From CAZPAN01 sp964428485 (lineage in GTDB: Bacteria; Actinomycetota; Coriobacteriia; Coriobacteriales; CADBOM01): a DNA stretch of 64,000 nt. Location: positions 4,702 to 68,701 of the forward strand of contig CAYRYP010000001.1 of the NCBI GenBank assembly GCA_964428485.1, read 5' to 3'. Of the stretch, positions 44,873 through 53,746 are shown piece after piece. The notes beneath the pieces were generated by a model. The model was given only the letters and a program-made list of their open reading frames with translations, ran no database searches and had not been told where the DNA came from. Every line of letters starts with the position of its first letter. Position 1 is the first letter of the stretch. A program made the translations under genes and the position numbers.

Positions 44873-45597
44873 TCCTCTTTCCAGCGATCGATATTCTCGA
44901 TGGAAGAGCCGTGCGGCTGAAGCAAGGCTCCTACGACGACGTGACCACCTACAACGACGATCCGGTCGAGCAGGCCGCCGCCTTCGCGCAGGCCGGCGCG
45001 GAGTGGATACATGTGGTGGATCTCAACGGCGCCAAGGAAGGCACCGCCTGCAACCAGAAAACGATCTCTAGGATCCTGGAGCAGACTGGTGTCTTCATCG
45101 AGGTTGGCGGGGGCATGAGGTCGATCGCCACCATCGACTCCTACATCGAGGCGGGAGCCGAACGTATCGTGCTTGGAACTAAACTCGCAACCGATCCAGA
45201 CTTCGTCGATGAGGCCGTGCGCCTCTTCGGCAACCATCTGGTGGCGGGCGTCGATGCGCGTGACGGCATGGTCGCCGTCTCAGGATGGACCGAGAGTGGG
45301 GGAGTGTCCGCGGACGAGCTCGTGGGAAGGCTTTCCACAATGGGAATCTGCCATCTCGTCTACACCAACATCGAGAGCGACGGCATGCAGACCGGCATCG
45401 ACGTCGACGCCTATCTGCGCATCGCCGAGACCGCGGGTTTTCCTGTGGTTGCCTCGGGAGGTGTAGCCACGATATCCGACATCGAGGCTCTTGCCGCCCA
45501 TCCCGAGGCTATCGAGGGCGCTATCTCTGGCAAAGCAATCTACGAAGGGACGCTCGATCTGAAAGCCGCCATCGAGGCCGCGAGGGGAGGTCGCTAG
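44869..45597 (+). CDS. hisA: ProFAR isomerase (HisA)
   Basis: TIM-barrel isomerase of histidine synthesis, 242 residues. Motifs: [17 protein letters not shown] with the catalytic Asp, [19 protein letters not shown] and VASGGVAT. It reads as dedicated HisA; the dual-role PriA of some actinobacteria has a closely related sequence, so tryptophan-side activity (PRA isomerase) cannot be ruled out. ATG 44869 overlaps the hisH stop; one base separates its stop from hisF-hisI. Confidence 0.94.
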   Translation: MILFPAIDILDGRAVRLKQGSYDDVTTYNDDPVEQAAAFAQAGAEWIHVVDLNGAKEGTACNQKTISRILEQTGVFIEVGGGMRSIATIDSYIEAGAERIVLGTKLATDPDFVDEAVRLFGNHLVAGVDARDGMVAVSGWTESGGVSADELVGRLSTMGICHLVYTNIESDGMQTGIDVDAYLRIAETAGFPVVASGGVATISDIEALAAHPEAIEGAISGKAIYEGTLDLKAAIEAARGGR

Positions 45598-45598
45598 G

Positions 45599-46732
45599 AT
45601 GCTCGCCAAGAGGGTCATACCCTGCCTGGATGTGAAGGACGGCAGGGTCGTCAAGGGCGTCAACTTCGTCAACCTCGTGGATGCGGGAGATCCAGTGGAG
45701 CTCGCGGCCGAATACGACAGGCAGGGCGCCGACGAGGTTGTGTTCCTCGACATCACCGCCACCGCCGAGGGGCGCAAGACCACCATCGAGATGGCCTCCC
45801 GCGCAAGTGAGGAGCTGCGCATCCCGTTCACCGTGGGCGGGGGCTTTACCGACGTGGATTCGATACGGGAGATGATCGCCGCCGGCGCGGACAAGGTCTC
45901 CATCAACTCCGCCGCCGTAAAGGATCCCTCGCTGATCACCAGGGCGGCCTCGGCGTTCGGATCGCAGGCAATAATCTGCGCCATAGACGCCAAGTCGGTC
46001 GAAGGCCAGAGCGGCAGGTGGACCGTCTACATAGCCGGCGGACGCACGGACACTGGTCTCGACGCCGTAGAGTGGGCGCGCGAGGCTGCAAAGAGGGGAG
46101 CCGGCGAGATCTTGCTCACCTCGATGGACCGAGACGGCTCCAAGATCGGCTTCGACATCGAGCTTACGCGGGCCATCGCAGATTCCGTGAACATCCCCGT
46201 CATCGCCTCAGGTGGGGTCGGCAGTCTCGAGCACTTCTCCGAGGGCGTGCTCGAAGGGCACGCTGAAGCGGTGCTCGCCGCAAGCGTTTTCCACTTCGGA
46301 GAACTCACGGTGGCGCAGGTGAAAGAGCATATGGCCTCGCGCGGTATCCCGATGAGAATGAGCGATGAGTTCCCTTACGATCTGGCCTCTCCAGTAGACT
46401 TGTCCAGGATCGCCTTCGATGAAAGGGGTCTCGTCCCCGCCATCATCCAGGACGACCTCTCAGGAGACGTGCTGATGATGGCCTGGATGAACGCTGAGTC
46501 GCTGAAGCTCACGATGACGACTGGTACCACGCACTTCTGGTCAAGATCGCGCGATTGCATCTGGAACAAAGGGGAGACCTCCGGGAACTTCCAGCACGTG
46601 GTCTCGATAGATGCTGATTGCGACCGCGACTGCCTTCTGGTAAGAGTTAGGCCCGACGGACCTGCCTGCCATACCGGTGCAAGATCGTGCTTCTACAGAT
46701 CCGTGGGCTATAATCTCCCAGAGCAACTATAA
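45599..46732 (+). CDS. HisF - HisI fusion (IGP synthase cyclase / phosphoribosyl-AMP cyclohydrolase)
   Basis: One frame of 377 residues encodes two steps. Residues 1-~255 are HisF, with catalytic D11 ([14 protein letters not shown]), the phosphate loop VGGGFTD and the second Asp in [13 protein letters not shown]. Residues ~265-377 are HisI (PRA-CH) with [34 protein letters not shown], the metal ligands of DADCDRD and the cysteines of [13 protein letters not shown]. HisI is more often fused to HisE; here HisE is a separate gene downstream. The two domains act at different points of the pathway, so the fusion is not explained by direct channelling. Confidence 0.95.
   Translation: MLAKRVIPCLDVKDGRVVKGVNFVNLVDAGDPVELAAEYDRQGADEVVFLDITATAEGRKTTIEMASRASEELRIPFTVGGGFTDVDSIREMIAAGADKVSINSAAVKDPSLITRAASAFGSQAIICAIDAKSVEGQSGRWTVYIAGGRTDTGLDAVEWAREAAKRGAGEILLTSMDRDGSKIGFDIELTRAIADSVNIPVIASGGVGSLEHFSEGVLEGHAEAVLAASVFHFGELTVAQVKEHMASRGIPMRMSDEFPYDLASPVDLSRIAFDERGLVPAIIQDDLSGDVLMMAWMNAESLKLTMTTGTTHFWSRSRDCIWNKGETSGNFQHVVSIDADCDRDCLLVRVRPDGPACHTGARSCFYRSVGYNLPEQL
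46709..46714 (+). promoter_or_regulatory. consensus -10 box inside the hisF-hisI 3' end
   Basis: TATAAT sits in the last codons of the fusion gene, 59 bases before the amidase ATG. No matching -35 is visible. It may give the amidase and hisE an internal promoter; weak evidence. Confidence 0.3.
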
Positions 46733-46772
46733 ACGGACAACGATTGGTGCGGATTTGGGGGTCGGCCTTCAT

Positions 46773-47618
46773 ATGAGAGATGCAACCGGGGTATTGGCGC
46801 GAAGGGGAGTGCGCCTTCTAGTCGCGCTCACACTAGCCATCGTGTTCATCGCATGCATCTCAGGTTGCGCCTCTCAGCAGTCCGCCTCTATCGAGGGCGA
46901 GGAACTCGATGAGTCGGCCATCGATGCTACCCAGGAGGCCGAGTCGTCATCTCTGTCCTCCTTCACAGTGGTCATAGATGCCGGCCATCAGGCGCAGGGC
47001 GACTCCACCCAGGAACCCATCGGTCCCGGCGCCTCTGAGACCAAGGCCAGAGTGACATCCGGGACCACCGGCGTCTCCTCCGGAGTGGCGGAGCACGAAG
47101 TCAACCTCGAAGTCGCACTCCTTCTGCGTGACTACCTCGACTCTATGGGCGTCAATGTCATCATGGTCAGGGAGACGGCCGACGTGAACATATCCAACTC
47201 CGAAAGGGCAGCCATCGCCAACGAGGCCGACGCAGATCTCTTCGTGAGGCTCCATTGCGATGGGTCCGAGAACTCCTCTGCACACGGATTCTCGACACTA
47301 GTGCCCGGAGTGAACTCCTGGACCAGTCCGATAGTGGAGTCCTCAAGGGAGGCCGCCGAGTTCGTTCAGGCTAGTGCTGTGGCGGCCACCGGGGCGCAGG
47401 ATCTGGGGATCGTGGAGAGAACCGACCTCTCGGGCTTCAACTGGTGCGAAGTTCCGACGATACTCTGCGAGATGGGCTTCATGTCCAACGCCGACGAAGA
47501 TCTACTACTAAACGACGCCTCGTACCAGAACCTACTGGCAACGGGGATAGGCGACGGGATCATAGCCTACCTGCAGAGCCTAGAGACGTCCGCACAAGAC
47601 TCCGCTGAAGAGGCCTAG
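46773..47618 (+). CDS. N-acetylmuramoyl-L-alanine amidase, lipoprotein
   Basis: Zinc amidase that cleaves the peptide from peptidoglycan sugar; 281 residues. It has a basic N-terminus and hydrophobic signal segment with lipobox ISGC (cysteine near residue 31), then an acidic Ser/Glu tether and an Amidase_3 domain. That domain contains VVIDAGHQAQG, a Glu ligand in AEHEVNLEVA, a His in LFVRLHCDGSEN and the catalytic Glu in CEMGFMSNADED. Membrane-anchored on the outer face. It interrupts the his operon between hisF-hisI and hisE. ATG 46773 is the best start; the SD is poor. Confidence 0.9.
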   Translation: MRDATGVLARRGVRLLVALTLAIVFIACISGCASQQSASIEGEELDESAIDATQEAESSSLSSFTVVIDAGHQAQGDSTQEPIGPGASETKARVTSGTTGVSSGVAEHEVNLEVALLLRDYLDSMGVNVIMVRETADVNISNSERAAIANEADADLFVRLHCDGSENSSAHGFSTLVPGVNSWTSPIVESSREAAEFVQASAVAATGAQDLGIVERTDLSGFNWCEVPTILCEMGFMSNADEDLLLNDASYQNLLATGIGDGIIAYLQSLETSAQDSAEEA

Positions 47619-47690
47619 TAGGGCTTTTCGAAACAGGAGCCCCGATTTGGGTGGGCGTCCAAGCGGGCGCATCTGAAAGGAAGTGAGTCC

Positions 47691-48008
47691 ATGGGCTACC
47701 AGACCGAAAACGTGGTCCCTGGAGACATAGGGAAGACGCTTCGCAGTCTTGCGGAGACGATACACTCCCGTCGGGACGCCTCTATGGAGGAAAGCTACAC
47801 TGCCAAGCTTCTCAAGCAGTCTGAGGAGTATCTGCTCAAGAAGGTGGGTGAGGAGTCCATCGAGACGATACTGGCCGCAACCAGCGGTAACCACGACCAC
47901 CTCCGTTATGAGATCGCCGATCTCATCTACCATGTGATGGTGCTGATGGAAAAGTATGGCGTGAGTCTAGACGAGCTGGCCGGTGAGCTTGACGCGAGGG
48001 TGAAGTGA
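47691..48008 (+). CDS. hisE: phosphoribosyl-ATP pyrophosphatase
   Basis: Second step of histidine synthesis (PR-ATP to PR-AMP); 105 residues of the all-alpha MazG-like fold. Motifs: LAETIHSRRDASMEESYTAK, KKVGEESIETILAA and YEIADLIYHVMVLM carry the Glu/Asp metal ligands. GAAAGGAAGTGA precedes ATG 47691. It stands alone here, whereas HisI is fused to HisF. The stop overlaps the next start (GTGA). Confidence 0.94.
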   Translation: MGYQTENVVPGDIGKTLRSLAETIHSRRDASMEESYTAKLLKQSEEYLLKKVGEESIETILAATSGNHDHLRYEIADLIYHVMVLMEKYGVSLDELAGELDARVK

Positions 48009-48277
48009 CTACTACGCCAATGCCAGATGAGGAACTCGTGGTGATAGCCCCCGCTGGCAAATGCGCCGGGGTGCATCAAACGGGTGAAGGTTCTGTCGAG
48101 GTGGTGGAGGAGAATAATTCCTTCGAGGAGCTACCAGATGACTTCGCCGAGCGCGAGATCGAGGAGCTTGGACTCGACTCCAAAATGGGGCGGACACAGC
48201 GGTTCGTGATCTGGCTCGTCGTAGCGCTGATTGTTATCGGCGCCGTATACGTCTGCTGGTACTGGTTCTTCAGGTGA
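48005..48277 (+). CDS. small single-span membrane protein, unknown
   Basis: A 90-residue protein from GTG 48005: an acidic cytoplasmic part (about 1-66, Glu-rich around residues 32-58) and one C-terminal membrane span (VIWLVVALIVIGAVYVCWYW) with almost no residues after it. It resembles a tail-anchored protein. Its start overlaps the hisE stop, and its stop precedes the next anchored protein gene by 38 bases. No known family recognised. Confidence 0.6.
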   Translation: MTTTPMPDEELVVIAPAGKCAGVHQTGEGSVEVVEENNSFEELPDDFAEREIEELGLDSKMGRTQRFVIWLVVALIVIGAVYVCWYWFFR

Positions 48278-48315
48278 GAGCACAACGCTTTGCGTTTCGA
48301 AAGGAGCATCGGGGT

Positions 48316-49341
48316 ATGCAAGACGACAGAAGATTTGACGGGGATGCACGAGACGGCGTAGATGGCACCCCCATGTCATACGAGCCGGGTTCCCAAGTGA
48401 ACCAAGCTGAGGAGGGTTTCACCGCATCCCACCACCCCAATGCTGGCGGTGGGATACCCGAGGATCCGGACACCCCAACAGCGGATATGACACCTGAGGA
48501 CACGGACGGCATCGGTTTCGACGATGATCACGACAATCTCCAGGCCGCTACCGGCGATTTCTTCAACATGCCCAGCTTCGATCAGGCGGAGGCCGCACTG
48601 CGCTCCAGGCGCAAGATGAAGATCACGATACTTGTGGCGGTGGTCGTGGTCGTCGCCCTAGTCATAGCGGCATACTTCATTCTCTCCGGGCAGCAGCAGG
48701 AGAGACGCTCTGACGCCATCGTCAACGACGAGCTCATCTCCGACGATGACATCGACAGCTCGACCCGCGCAGGAAGCGACTACGCCACCACCATCCCCGG
48801 ACTCACCTCGCTGATCGGGATGAGCTTGAGCGACGTGTCATCCTCTCTTGGAACCGACTACATTACCTACGTCGCCGCTACCAACCCCGACGACGAAACC
48901 ACCTCTATCACGCTCGTCTACTCACCATCCGATGTCGACGTAGAGCTCGAGGGTGCCCCGCAGATCGTTCTTGAGGCAGATGACGACGACAACGTCTCTA
49001 AGGTCGTACTCACCTCTGAGATGGAAATGGTCGGCGTAAACGTGAGCAGCTTCTCCGAGCTAGTTGAGTCGTCGGAGGTCATCAACTGGCTTCTCGAGCA
49101 GGCCGGGATCTCAGACGGCATCGAGAGCTACACGGCTCCCTCTGCCGACACCTACACCACCTACGTCGACGAAGAGGCTGAGGAGCTTGTGGTATCGATG
49201 GAGTCGTACACCTTCTCAGGCAGCATTGAAGGAGCTTCCGCCCCATCGAGCTGGCAGTTGGTGTTGACCTTTGACTACGAGCAGGTGAACTCCGGTCAGG
49301 CCGAGGAACCGGTTAAGACCATCCAGATCACTCTGGAGTAG
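48316..49341 (+). CDS. single-pass membrane protein with extracytoplasmic domain, unknown
   Basis: A 341-residue protein: residues 1-100 are acidic, Asp/Pro/Gly-rich and probably disordered in the cytoplasm. One span follows at about 103-125 (ILVAVVVVVALVIAAYFIL), then an acidic ~215-residue external domain rich in Ser, Thr, Asp and Val. No enzyme motif is visible. SD AAGGAG at 48301-48306 places ATG 48316. With the preceding gene and the amidase, it forms a group of envelope genes at the tail of the his operon. Confidence 0.7.
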   Translation: MQDDRRFDGDARDGVDGTPMSYEPGSQVNQAEEGFTASHHPNAGGGIPEDPDTPTADMTPEDTDGIGFDDDHDNLQAATGDFFNMPSFDQAEAALRSRRKMKITILVAVVVVVALVIAAYFILSGQQQERRSDAIVNDELISDDDIDSSTRAGSDYATTIPGLTSLIGMSLSDVSSSLGTDYITYVAATNPDDETTSITLVYSPSDVDVELEGAPQIVLEADDDDNVSKVVLTSEMEMVGVNVSSFSELVESSEVINWLLEQAGISDGIESYTAPSADTYTTYVDEEAEELVVSMESYTFSGSIEGASAPSSWQLVLTFDYEQVNSGQAEEPVKTIQITLE

Positions 49342-49404
49342 GCAAAAGGCACCTTCTGACGGCTGAGAAAAGCGCAAGACTTTCATTTGCGGTGCGGTGA
49401 CGGA

Positions 49405-49426
49405 CGCCTGACCGGACGGCCAGGCG
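49405..49426 (+). terminator. hairpin terminator-like structure
   Basis: CGCCTG (49405-49410) pairs with CAGGCG (49421-49426); the inner CCG/CGG extends the stem. It is followed by CTTCGTTTG, a poor T-tract. It lies 64 bases after the stop of the membrane protein gene. Confidence 0.5.
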
Positions 49427-49481
49427 CTTCGTTTGACCACAGATTAAGACGTCCTTAAAATAGGAATGATTGCATCTGCAC

Positions 49482-49510
49482 TGAACACGCCAAGGCGTGA
49501 TTGATATAAG
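49482..49510 (+). promoter_or_regulatory. promoter of the rny unit (extended -10)
   Basis: TGAACA (49482-49487), 17 bases, then TATAAG (49505-49510) preceded by TGA, giving extended -10 TGATATAAG. Predicted start near 49517. This implies a leader of about 205 bases before rny. Confidence 0.6.
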
Positions 49511-49722
49511 TTTTACGAATCGAATATCGCCTCCAGACATGCGGTCGTGCCACGATGCGATCCGACTATGCCCGCTATGGAGCGTCCCTAGGACATATGT
49601 GCCCGTCCCGAGTTCTTTGATGGGGGTCGGGGGGATGAGACAGCTTCAGTGCGGCATGGATGCAACGCAATAAGGGCTTTTGGCGCAGTGCGCCGTGCCA
49701 TGACCGATAGGGGTGCGAACCT

Positions 49723-51252
49723 ATGGAGGTAGTTCTATACATAGTCCTGGCGGTAGTCGGGATCGCGGCCGGGTTCCTGATCTCTCAGGCGATCTCCAGA
49801 TCCAAGAGAAAAAATGCCGAGTCCACTGTCGCCGACATTATTGGCAACGCCAAGCGGGAGGCCGAAAGCATCAGGCGCGACGCGGAGCTTGCGGCCAAAG
49901 AAAACAAGATCAAGATGCAGGACGAGCTCGACCGCGAGATCTCGGACCGCAAGCGCGAGATAAGCCAGCAGGAGAACAGGCTGATACAGCGCGAAGACTC
50001 ACTCGACAAGCGCTCCAGCAGTCTCGATAAGCGCGAGCACCAACTCTCCTCACTGCAGGGTCAGATTGAGAAGAAGGAACAGAAGCTCGATCAGGCCCTC
50101 GTCGAGGCCAATGAGAGGCTCGAGCAGATAGCATCGATGACCCGTGATCAGGCTAAGGAGGCCCTCATTGAGAGGGTCAAGGGTGAGTGCACCAAGAAGG
50201 CCGCCGCCATCATCCGCAACTCCGAGACTCAGGCCAACCTCGAGGCGGAGCGCAAGGCCCGCAACATCCTCAGCATGGCCATCCAGCGCATGGCCGACGA
50301 CCAGACCTCGGAGCATACGATCTCCTCCGTGCCGATCCCATCCGATGACCTCAAGGGCCGCATCATCGGCCGTGAGGGTCGAAACATCAGGACCTTCGAG
50401 CAGATCACCGGCGTGAACCTCATCATCGACGACACCCCCGAGGTGGTCGTGATCTCGTGCTTCGACCCAGTCAGACGTGAGATCGGTCGCATAACGCTGG
50501 AGAACCTCATCGCCGACGGCAGGATCCACCCCGCTAGGATCGAGGAGATGTTCGCCAAGGCCACCAAACTCGTCAACAGGCAGGTGCAGGAGGCTGGAGA
50601 GAAGGCGGCCTTCGAGATTGGGATCCACGACTTCGACCCCGAGATCATAAAGACCCTCGGACGGCTCAAGTTCCGCACCTCCTACGGACAGAACGTCCTG
50701 CAACACTCTATCGAGGTGGCCTATCTCACCTCGATGATGGCCTCGGAGCTCGGACTTGACCCGGCACCTGCCAAGCGTGCGGGGCTCCTCCACGACATCG
50801 GCAAGGCTATCGACCACGAGGTCGAGGGATCGCACGCCGTTATCGGAGCCGATCTCATCCGCAGGTTCGGCGAGTCCCAGGCCATCGTCCATGCTGTCGA
50901 GGCACATCACAACGATGTCGAACCGCAGTCGGTGATCGCCGTACTGGTGCAGGCCGCCGATGCCATCTCAGCTGCGCGTCCAGGTGCCAGAAGCGAGTCG
51001 ATGGAGAACTATGTCAAGAGGCTCGAGAAGCTCGAAGGTATCGCTAACGAGCACGATGGCGTCGAGCGCACCTATGTCATGCAGGCCGGTCGTGAGATCA
51101 GGGTCATGGTCGAGCCAGAGAAAATCAGCGACGCCCAGTCGGTAGTGCTCGCCCACGACATCGCTAAGCAGATCGAGGACGAGATGCAGTACCCCGGGCA
51201 GATCAAGGTTGTAGTCATCCGCGAGAGCCGCGCGCAGGACATCGCCAAGTAG
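49723..51252 (+). CDS. rny: ribonuclease Y
   Basis: Membrane-anchored endoribonuclease that starts mRNA decay; 509 residues. An N-terminal span (about 3-22) is followed by a long coiled coil (about 25-200), a KH domain (LKGRIIGREGRNIRTFEQIT, about 206-270) and an HD domain with the metal pair in LLHDIGKAID (His356, Asp357 approx.) and HHNDVEPQS. The ATG at 49723 has AGGGGTG upstream. First gene of a unit that continues with the GHKL ATPase. Confidence 0.96.
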   Translation: MEVVLYIVLAVVGIAAGFLISQAISRSKRKNAESTVADIIGNAKREAESIRRDAELAAKENKIKMQDELDREISDRKREISQQENRLIQREDSLDKRSSSLDKREHQLSSLQGQIEKKEQKLDQALVEANERLEQIASMTRDQAKEALIERVKGECTKKAAAIIRNSETQANLEAERKARNILSMAIQRMADDQTSEHTISSVPIPSDDLKGRIIGREGRNIRTFEQITGVNLIIDDTPEVVVISCFDPVRREIGRITLENLIADGRIHPARIEEMFAKATKLVNRQVQEAGEKAAFEIGIHDFDPEIIKTLGRLKFRTSYGQNVLQHSIEVAYLTSMMASELGLDPAPAKRAGLLHDIGKAIDHEVEGSHAVIGADLIRRFGESQAIVHAVEAHHNDVEPQSVIAVLVQAADAISAARPGARSESMENYVKRLEKLEGIANEHDGVERTYVMQAGREIRVMVEPEKISDAQSVVLAHDIAKQIEDEMQYPGQIKVVVIRESRAQDIAK

Positions 51253-51279
51253 AGCGCGGTGCGGGCAGGGGATCCAAAG

Positions 51280-52416
51280 ATGTCTGAGATCGATGACAGC
51301 ATGGAATCGGGGGGAGCCGACACAGCCGGGACCCCATCGAATGCCAGCCTGAATGCCAGCCTCCTAGGATTCATCGAATCAGTTGCGGGAGACAGCCACG
51401 TGCGTGTCGAGGAGAACCTGGGAGACGGGTTTGTGCGCCTACGCTCCTCAGAGGCGGAGAGGCGCCAGGCCAAGCACGACATCAGATCCGTCGAGGACGT
51501 GGTTGTGGAGATCCTACGTAACTCCCGCGACGCCCAGGCTACCACGATATTCCTGGCGACGACCCGCGACGGCGACATGCGCACGATAACCATCATCGAC
51601 AATGGCTCGGGGATCCCCGAACATATGCACGACCTGGTGTTCGAACCCAGGGTCACCTCCAAGCTCGACACGATGACGATGGACCGCTGGGGTGTGCACG
51701 GCAGGGGAATGGCGCTCTTCTCCATCAGATCGAACGTAAGCCAAGCCAAGGTGCTCAGCTCAGCGGAGGGGAAGGGGACCGACATCTTCATCTCGGTCGA
51801 CACCGAGCTTCTTCCGGAAATCACCGATCAATCCTCCCAGCCCCAGATCGAGAGGGACGAGGAAGGCAACCCATTCGTTGCGCGCGGTCCGAACAATATC
51901 AACCGCAAGGTCGCCGAGTTTGCGATAGACAACAGACATGCGATCGACGTGTACCTGGGTTCCCCAGCCGAGATCGCCTCTACTCTGGTGGACTACGGGG
52001 AAAAGGCCACCGACGCCTCCGAGCTGCTCTTCAACGACTCCCCAGCAGATCTCCCGATATGCCACAGACTGGCCTCGTGCGCTTCGGCCTCGGATCTGAT
52101 GGAGCGATGCCGCGAGCTGGGACTGTCCATTTCCGAACGCACAGCCTACAGGATTCTGCACGGGCAGATCCCGGCCGTGAGGCCCTACTACTCGCTCATG
52201 ACGGCCAAGCGTGCGCCCGAGAAGAAGAGGGCCGACATCTTCAAGGACTCCCGCGCCCTCAAGATCGCCGATGAGGACATCTCGTCGTTCTCGCGCAGGC
52301 TCGAGGACGCCTTCGACTCCCTGGCCAGCCAGTACTTTATCTCGCTGACCGATGAGCCAAAGATTAAGGTCGGCAAGGACTCGATCAAGGTAATCTTCCC
52401 GATAGAGAAGGAGTAG
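51280..52416 (+). CDS. GHKL-fold ATP-binding protein, unknown
   Basis: A 378-residue soluble protein with a HATPase_c domain: N-box asparagine N81 (VEILRNSRDAQ), G1 box at 107-113 (DNGSGIP), G2 box (GVHGRGMALFSI) with a lid-like loop, and a strand-rich end (KGTDIFISVDT, about 170-180). A second region (about 200-378) has a helix-turn-helix-like segment (LGLSISERTAYRILHGQIPA) and no kinase dimerisation domain. The layout is closer to MutL/SpoIIAB-style ATPases than to a sensor kinase. It is 27 bases after rny and followed by spoVS. Function unknown; ATG 51280 preferred over GTG 51259. Confidence 0.75.
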   Translation: MSEIDDSMESGGADTAGTPSNASLNASLLGFIESVAGDSHVRVEENLGDGFVRLRSSEAERRQAKHDIRSVEDVVVEILRNSRDAQATTIFLATTRDGDMRTITIIDNGSGIPEHMHDLVFEPRVTSKLDTMTMDRWGVHGRGMALFSIRSNVSQAKVLSSAEGKGTDIFISVDTELLPEITDQSSQPQIERDEEGNPFVARGPNNINRKVAEFAIDNRHAIDVYLGSPAEIASTLVDYGEKATDASELLFNDSPADLPICHRLASCASASDLMERCRELGLSISERTAYRILHGQIPAVRPYYSLMTAKRAPEKKRADIFKDSRALKIADEDISSFSRRLEDAFDSLASQYFISLTDEPKIKVGKDSIKVIFPIEKE

Positions 52417-52458
52417 CGTCAAAAGCCGCCTCCAACCGGTGTGCATCCGCTCCGCGAA

Positions 52459-52487
52459 TCGACAAAATCCCCGATAGCAGATAACAT
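52459..52487 (+). promoter_or_regulatory. sigma-70-type promoter upstream of spoVS
   Basis: TCGACA (52459-52464), a 17-base spacer, then TAACAT (52482-52487). Both boxes are 4-5 of 6 to consensus. Start near 52494, so spoVS and the genes after it would form a unit separate from rny. Confidence 0.5.
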
Positions 52488-52496
52488 AAACGTCGC

Positions 52497-52507
52497 CTGA
52501 AATTCAG
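52497..52507 (+). promoter_or_regulatory. palindrome at the predicted spoVS transcription start
   Basis: CTGAAATTCAG is a perfect 5-1-5 inverted repeat just downstream of the predicted promoter. It fits a repressor site or a short 5' hairpin; a single short palindrome could also be chance. Confidence 0.3.
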
Positions 52508-52585
52508 GTAACCAAACGAGACACTTAAACGATCAATACAACGAGTCTCAAACGCACTAACCAACGGACTAACGAAAGCATGCGT

Positions 52586-52882
52586 ATGGAATTTCTAAAA
52601 GTCTCTTCCAAATCATCCCCATCGTCTGTCGCAGGCGCGATCGCGGGGATGATAAAGGACGGCGTACCGGTCGACATCCAGTGCGTTGGCGCCGGAGCCG
52701 TCAACCAGGCCGTCAAGGCCATCGCGATCTCGAGGGGTTTCCTCTCTCCAATAGGCATAGAGATCATGTGCATCCCATCGTTTGCCGACATCGAGATCAA
52801 CGGCGAATACAGGACCGCGATACGTTTATCGGTCGAGCCGCGGTACATGAGAGGCACAGTCCAGCAGGTCGGGGAGATTTGA
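52586..52882 (+). CDS. spoVS: stage V sporulation protein S-like protein (SpoVS)
   Basis: A 98-residue member of the SpoVS/Alba-like family (MEFLKVSSKSSPSSVAGAIA, VGAGAVNQAVKAIAISRGF). It is conserved also in non-sporulating bacteria, where its function is unclear; nucleic-acid binding is likely from the fold. ATG 52586 is chosen since homologs begin M-E-x-L-K-V and a GAAAG lies seven bases upstream; ATG 52580 is too close. Follows the GHKL ATPase, overlaps the PHP gene by one base. Confidence 0.92.
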   Translation: MEFLKVSSKSSPSSVAGAIAGMIKDGVPVDIQCVGAGAVNQAVKAIAISRGFLSPIGIEIMCIPSFADIEINGEYRTAIRLSVEPRYMRGTVQQVGEI

Positions 52883-53724
52883 TGCCCTCTGCCGATCTCA
52901 GAATCGAAATGCACTGCCACACCACCTACTCAGACGGGGTGCTCCCAGTGCCAGAGCTTCTCAATCGGGCATCCGAGATGGAGCTCACACATATCTCGAT
53001 CACGGATCACGACTGCCTGACCGCCTGTTTCGAGGCCCCACTGGCACTTCCCGAGGGAATGCGTTTCATCCCCGGGGTCGAGATCTCCACCAGGTGGGAC
53101 GGGCGGTGCGACCTCCATATCCTCGGCTACTTCATCGACGCCTCCGAACGGAGTCTCACAGAAGCCCTGGAGCAGGCTGTCGAGGGCAGATCGGAGAGGG
53201 TGGTCAAGATGGTCAGCCTGCTTGAGGATGCGGGATTTGACATCTCACTTGACTGGTTCGAGACCGGCGGGCACTCCCTCAACAGAAGCAACATCGCCCG
53301 CAGGCTTGTCGAAGTAGGCAGCGCCACCAACGTAAACGATGCGTTCGACAGGCTCATAGGCAGAAAGTGTCCTTACTACGTCCCCAAGCACGACATGGAG
53401 TCCGGCGAGGCCGTAGACCTTGTGCACGACGCAGGCGGGATCGCCGTTATCGCGCATCCCGCACACTACGGCGTCGAGGACGCCATCGAGCCGCTCTTCC
53501 GCGAGCATGGCCTGGACGGCATCGAGTGCCGCCACAGCGAGCAGACTCAGGAGGAGGAGACCAGGCTGGAGGGCGTGGCGCGCTCACTTGGGATGCTCGT
53601 CACAGGCGGGTCAGACTATCATGGAGACCCGGTCCATCCCGGAAATCTCGGATCCTGCCAGCCCGAGATCGGGGACGTGGAGGCCTTCCTCGAGGCCGGA
53701 AGAGCCCGGGGATTCTGCCTCTAA
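52882..53724 (+). CDS. PHP-domain phosphoesterase (RNase AM/YciV-like)
   Basis: A 280-residue PHP superfamily hydrolase. Metal motifs: MHCHTTYSDG, ITDHDC, PGVEIST, HILGYF, IAHPAHYG and GGSDYHGD. The layout fits the RNase AM/nucleoside 3',5'-bisphosphate phosphatase group (YciV), which degrades short RNA ends or pAp; this would suit the neighbourhood of RNase Y, but is inference. TGATG coupling with spoVS; GGGGAGA lies upstream. Confidence 0.85.
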   Translation: MPSADLRIEMHCHTTYSDGVLPVPELLNRASEMELTHISITDHDCLTACFEAPLALPEGMRFIPGVEISTRWDGRCDLHILGYFIDASERSLTEALEQAVEGRSERVVKMVSLLEDAGFDISLDWFETGGHSLNRSNIARRLVEVGSATNVNDAFDRLIGRKCPYYVPKHDMESGEAVDLVHDAGGIAVIAHPAHYGVEDAIEPLFREHGLDGIECRHSEQTQEEETRLEGVARSLGMLVTGGSDYHGDPVHPGNLGSCQPEIGDVEAFLEAGRARGFCL

Positions 53725-53746
53725 AATCGACCTTATGGAGAGGATC

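Larger units (their letters stand above)
49342..49722. other. 381-base intergenic region before rny
   Basis: The longest gene-free stretch in the window. It holds a GC hairpin at 49405-49426, a promoter at 49482-49510 and a ~200-base leader. I see no convincing small gene or tRNA in it. The leader contains a GGCGCAGTGCGCC hairpin near 49681. Confidence 0.8.
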
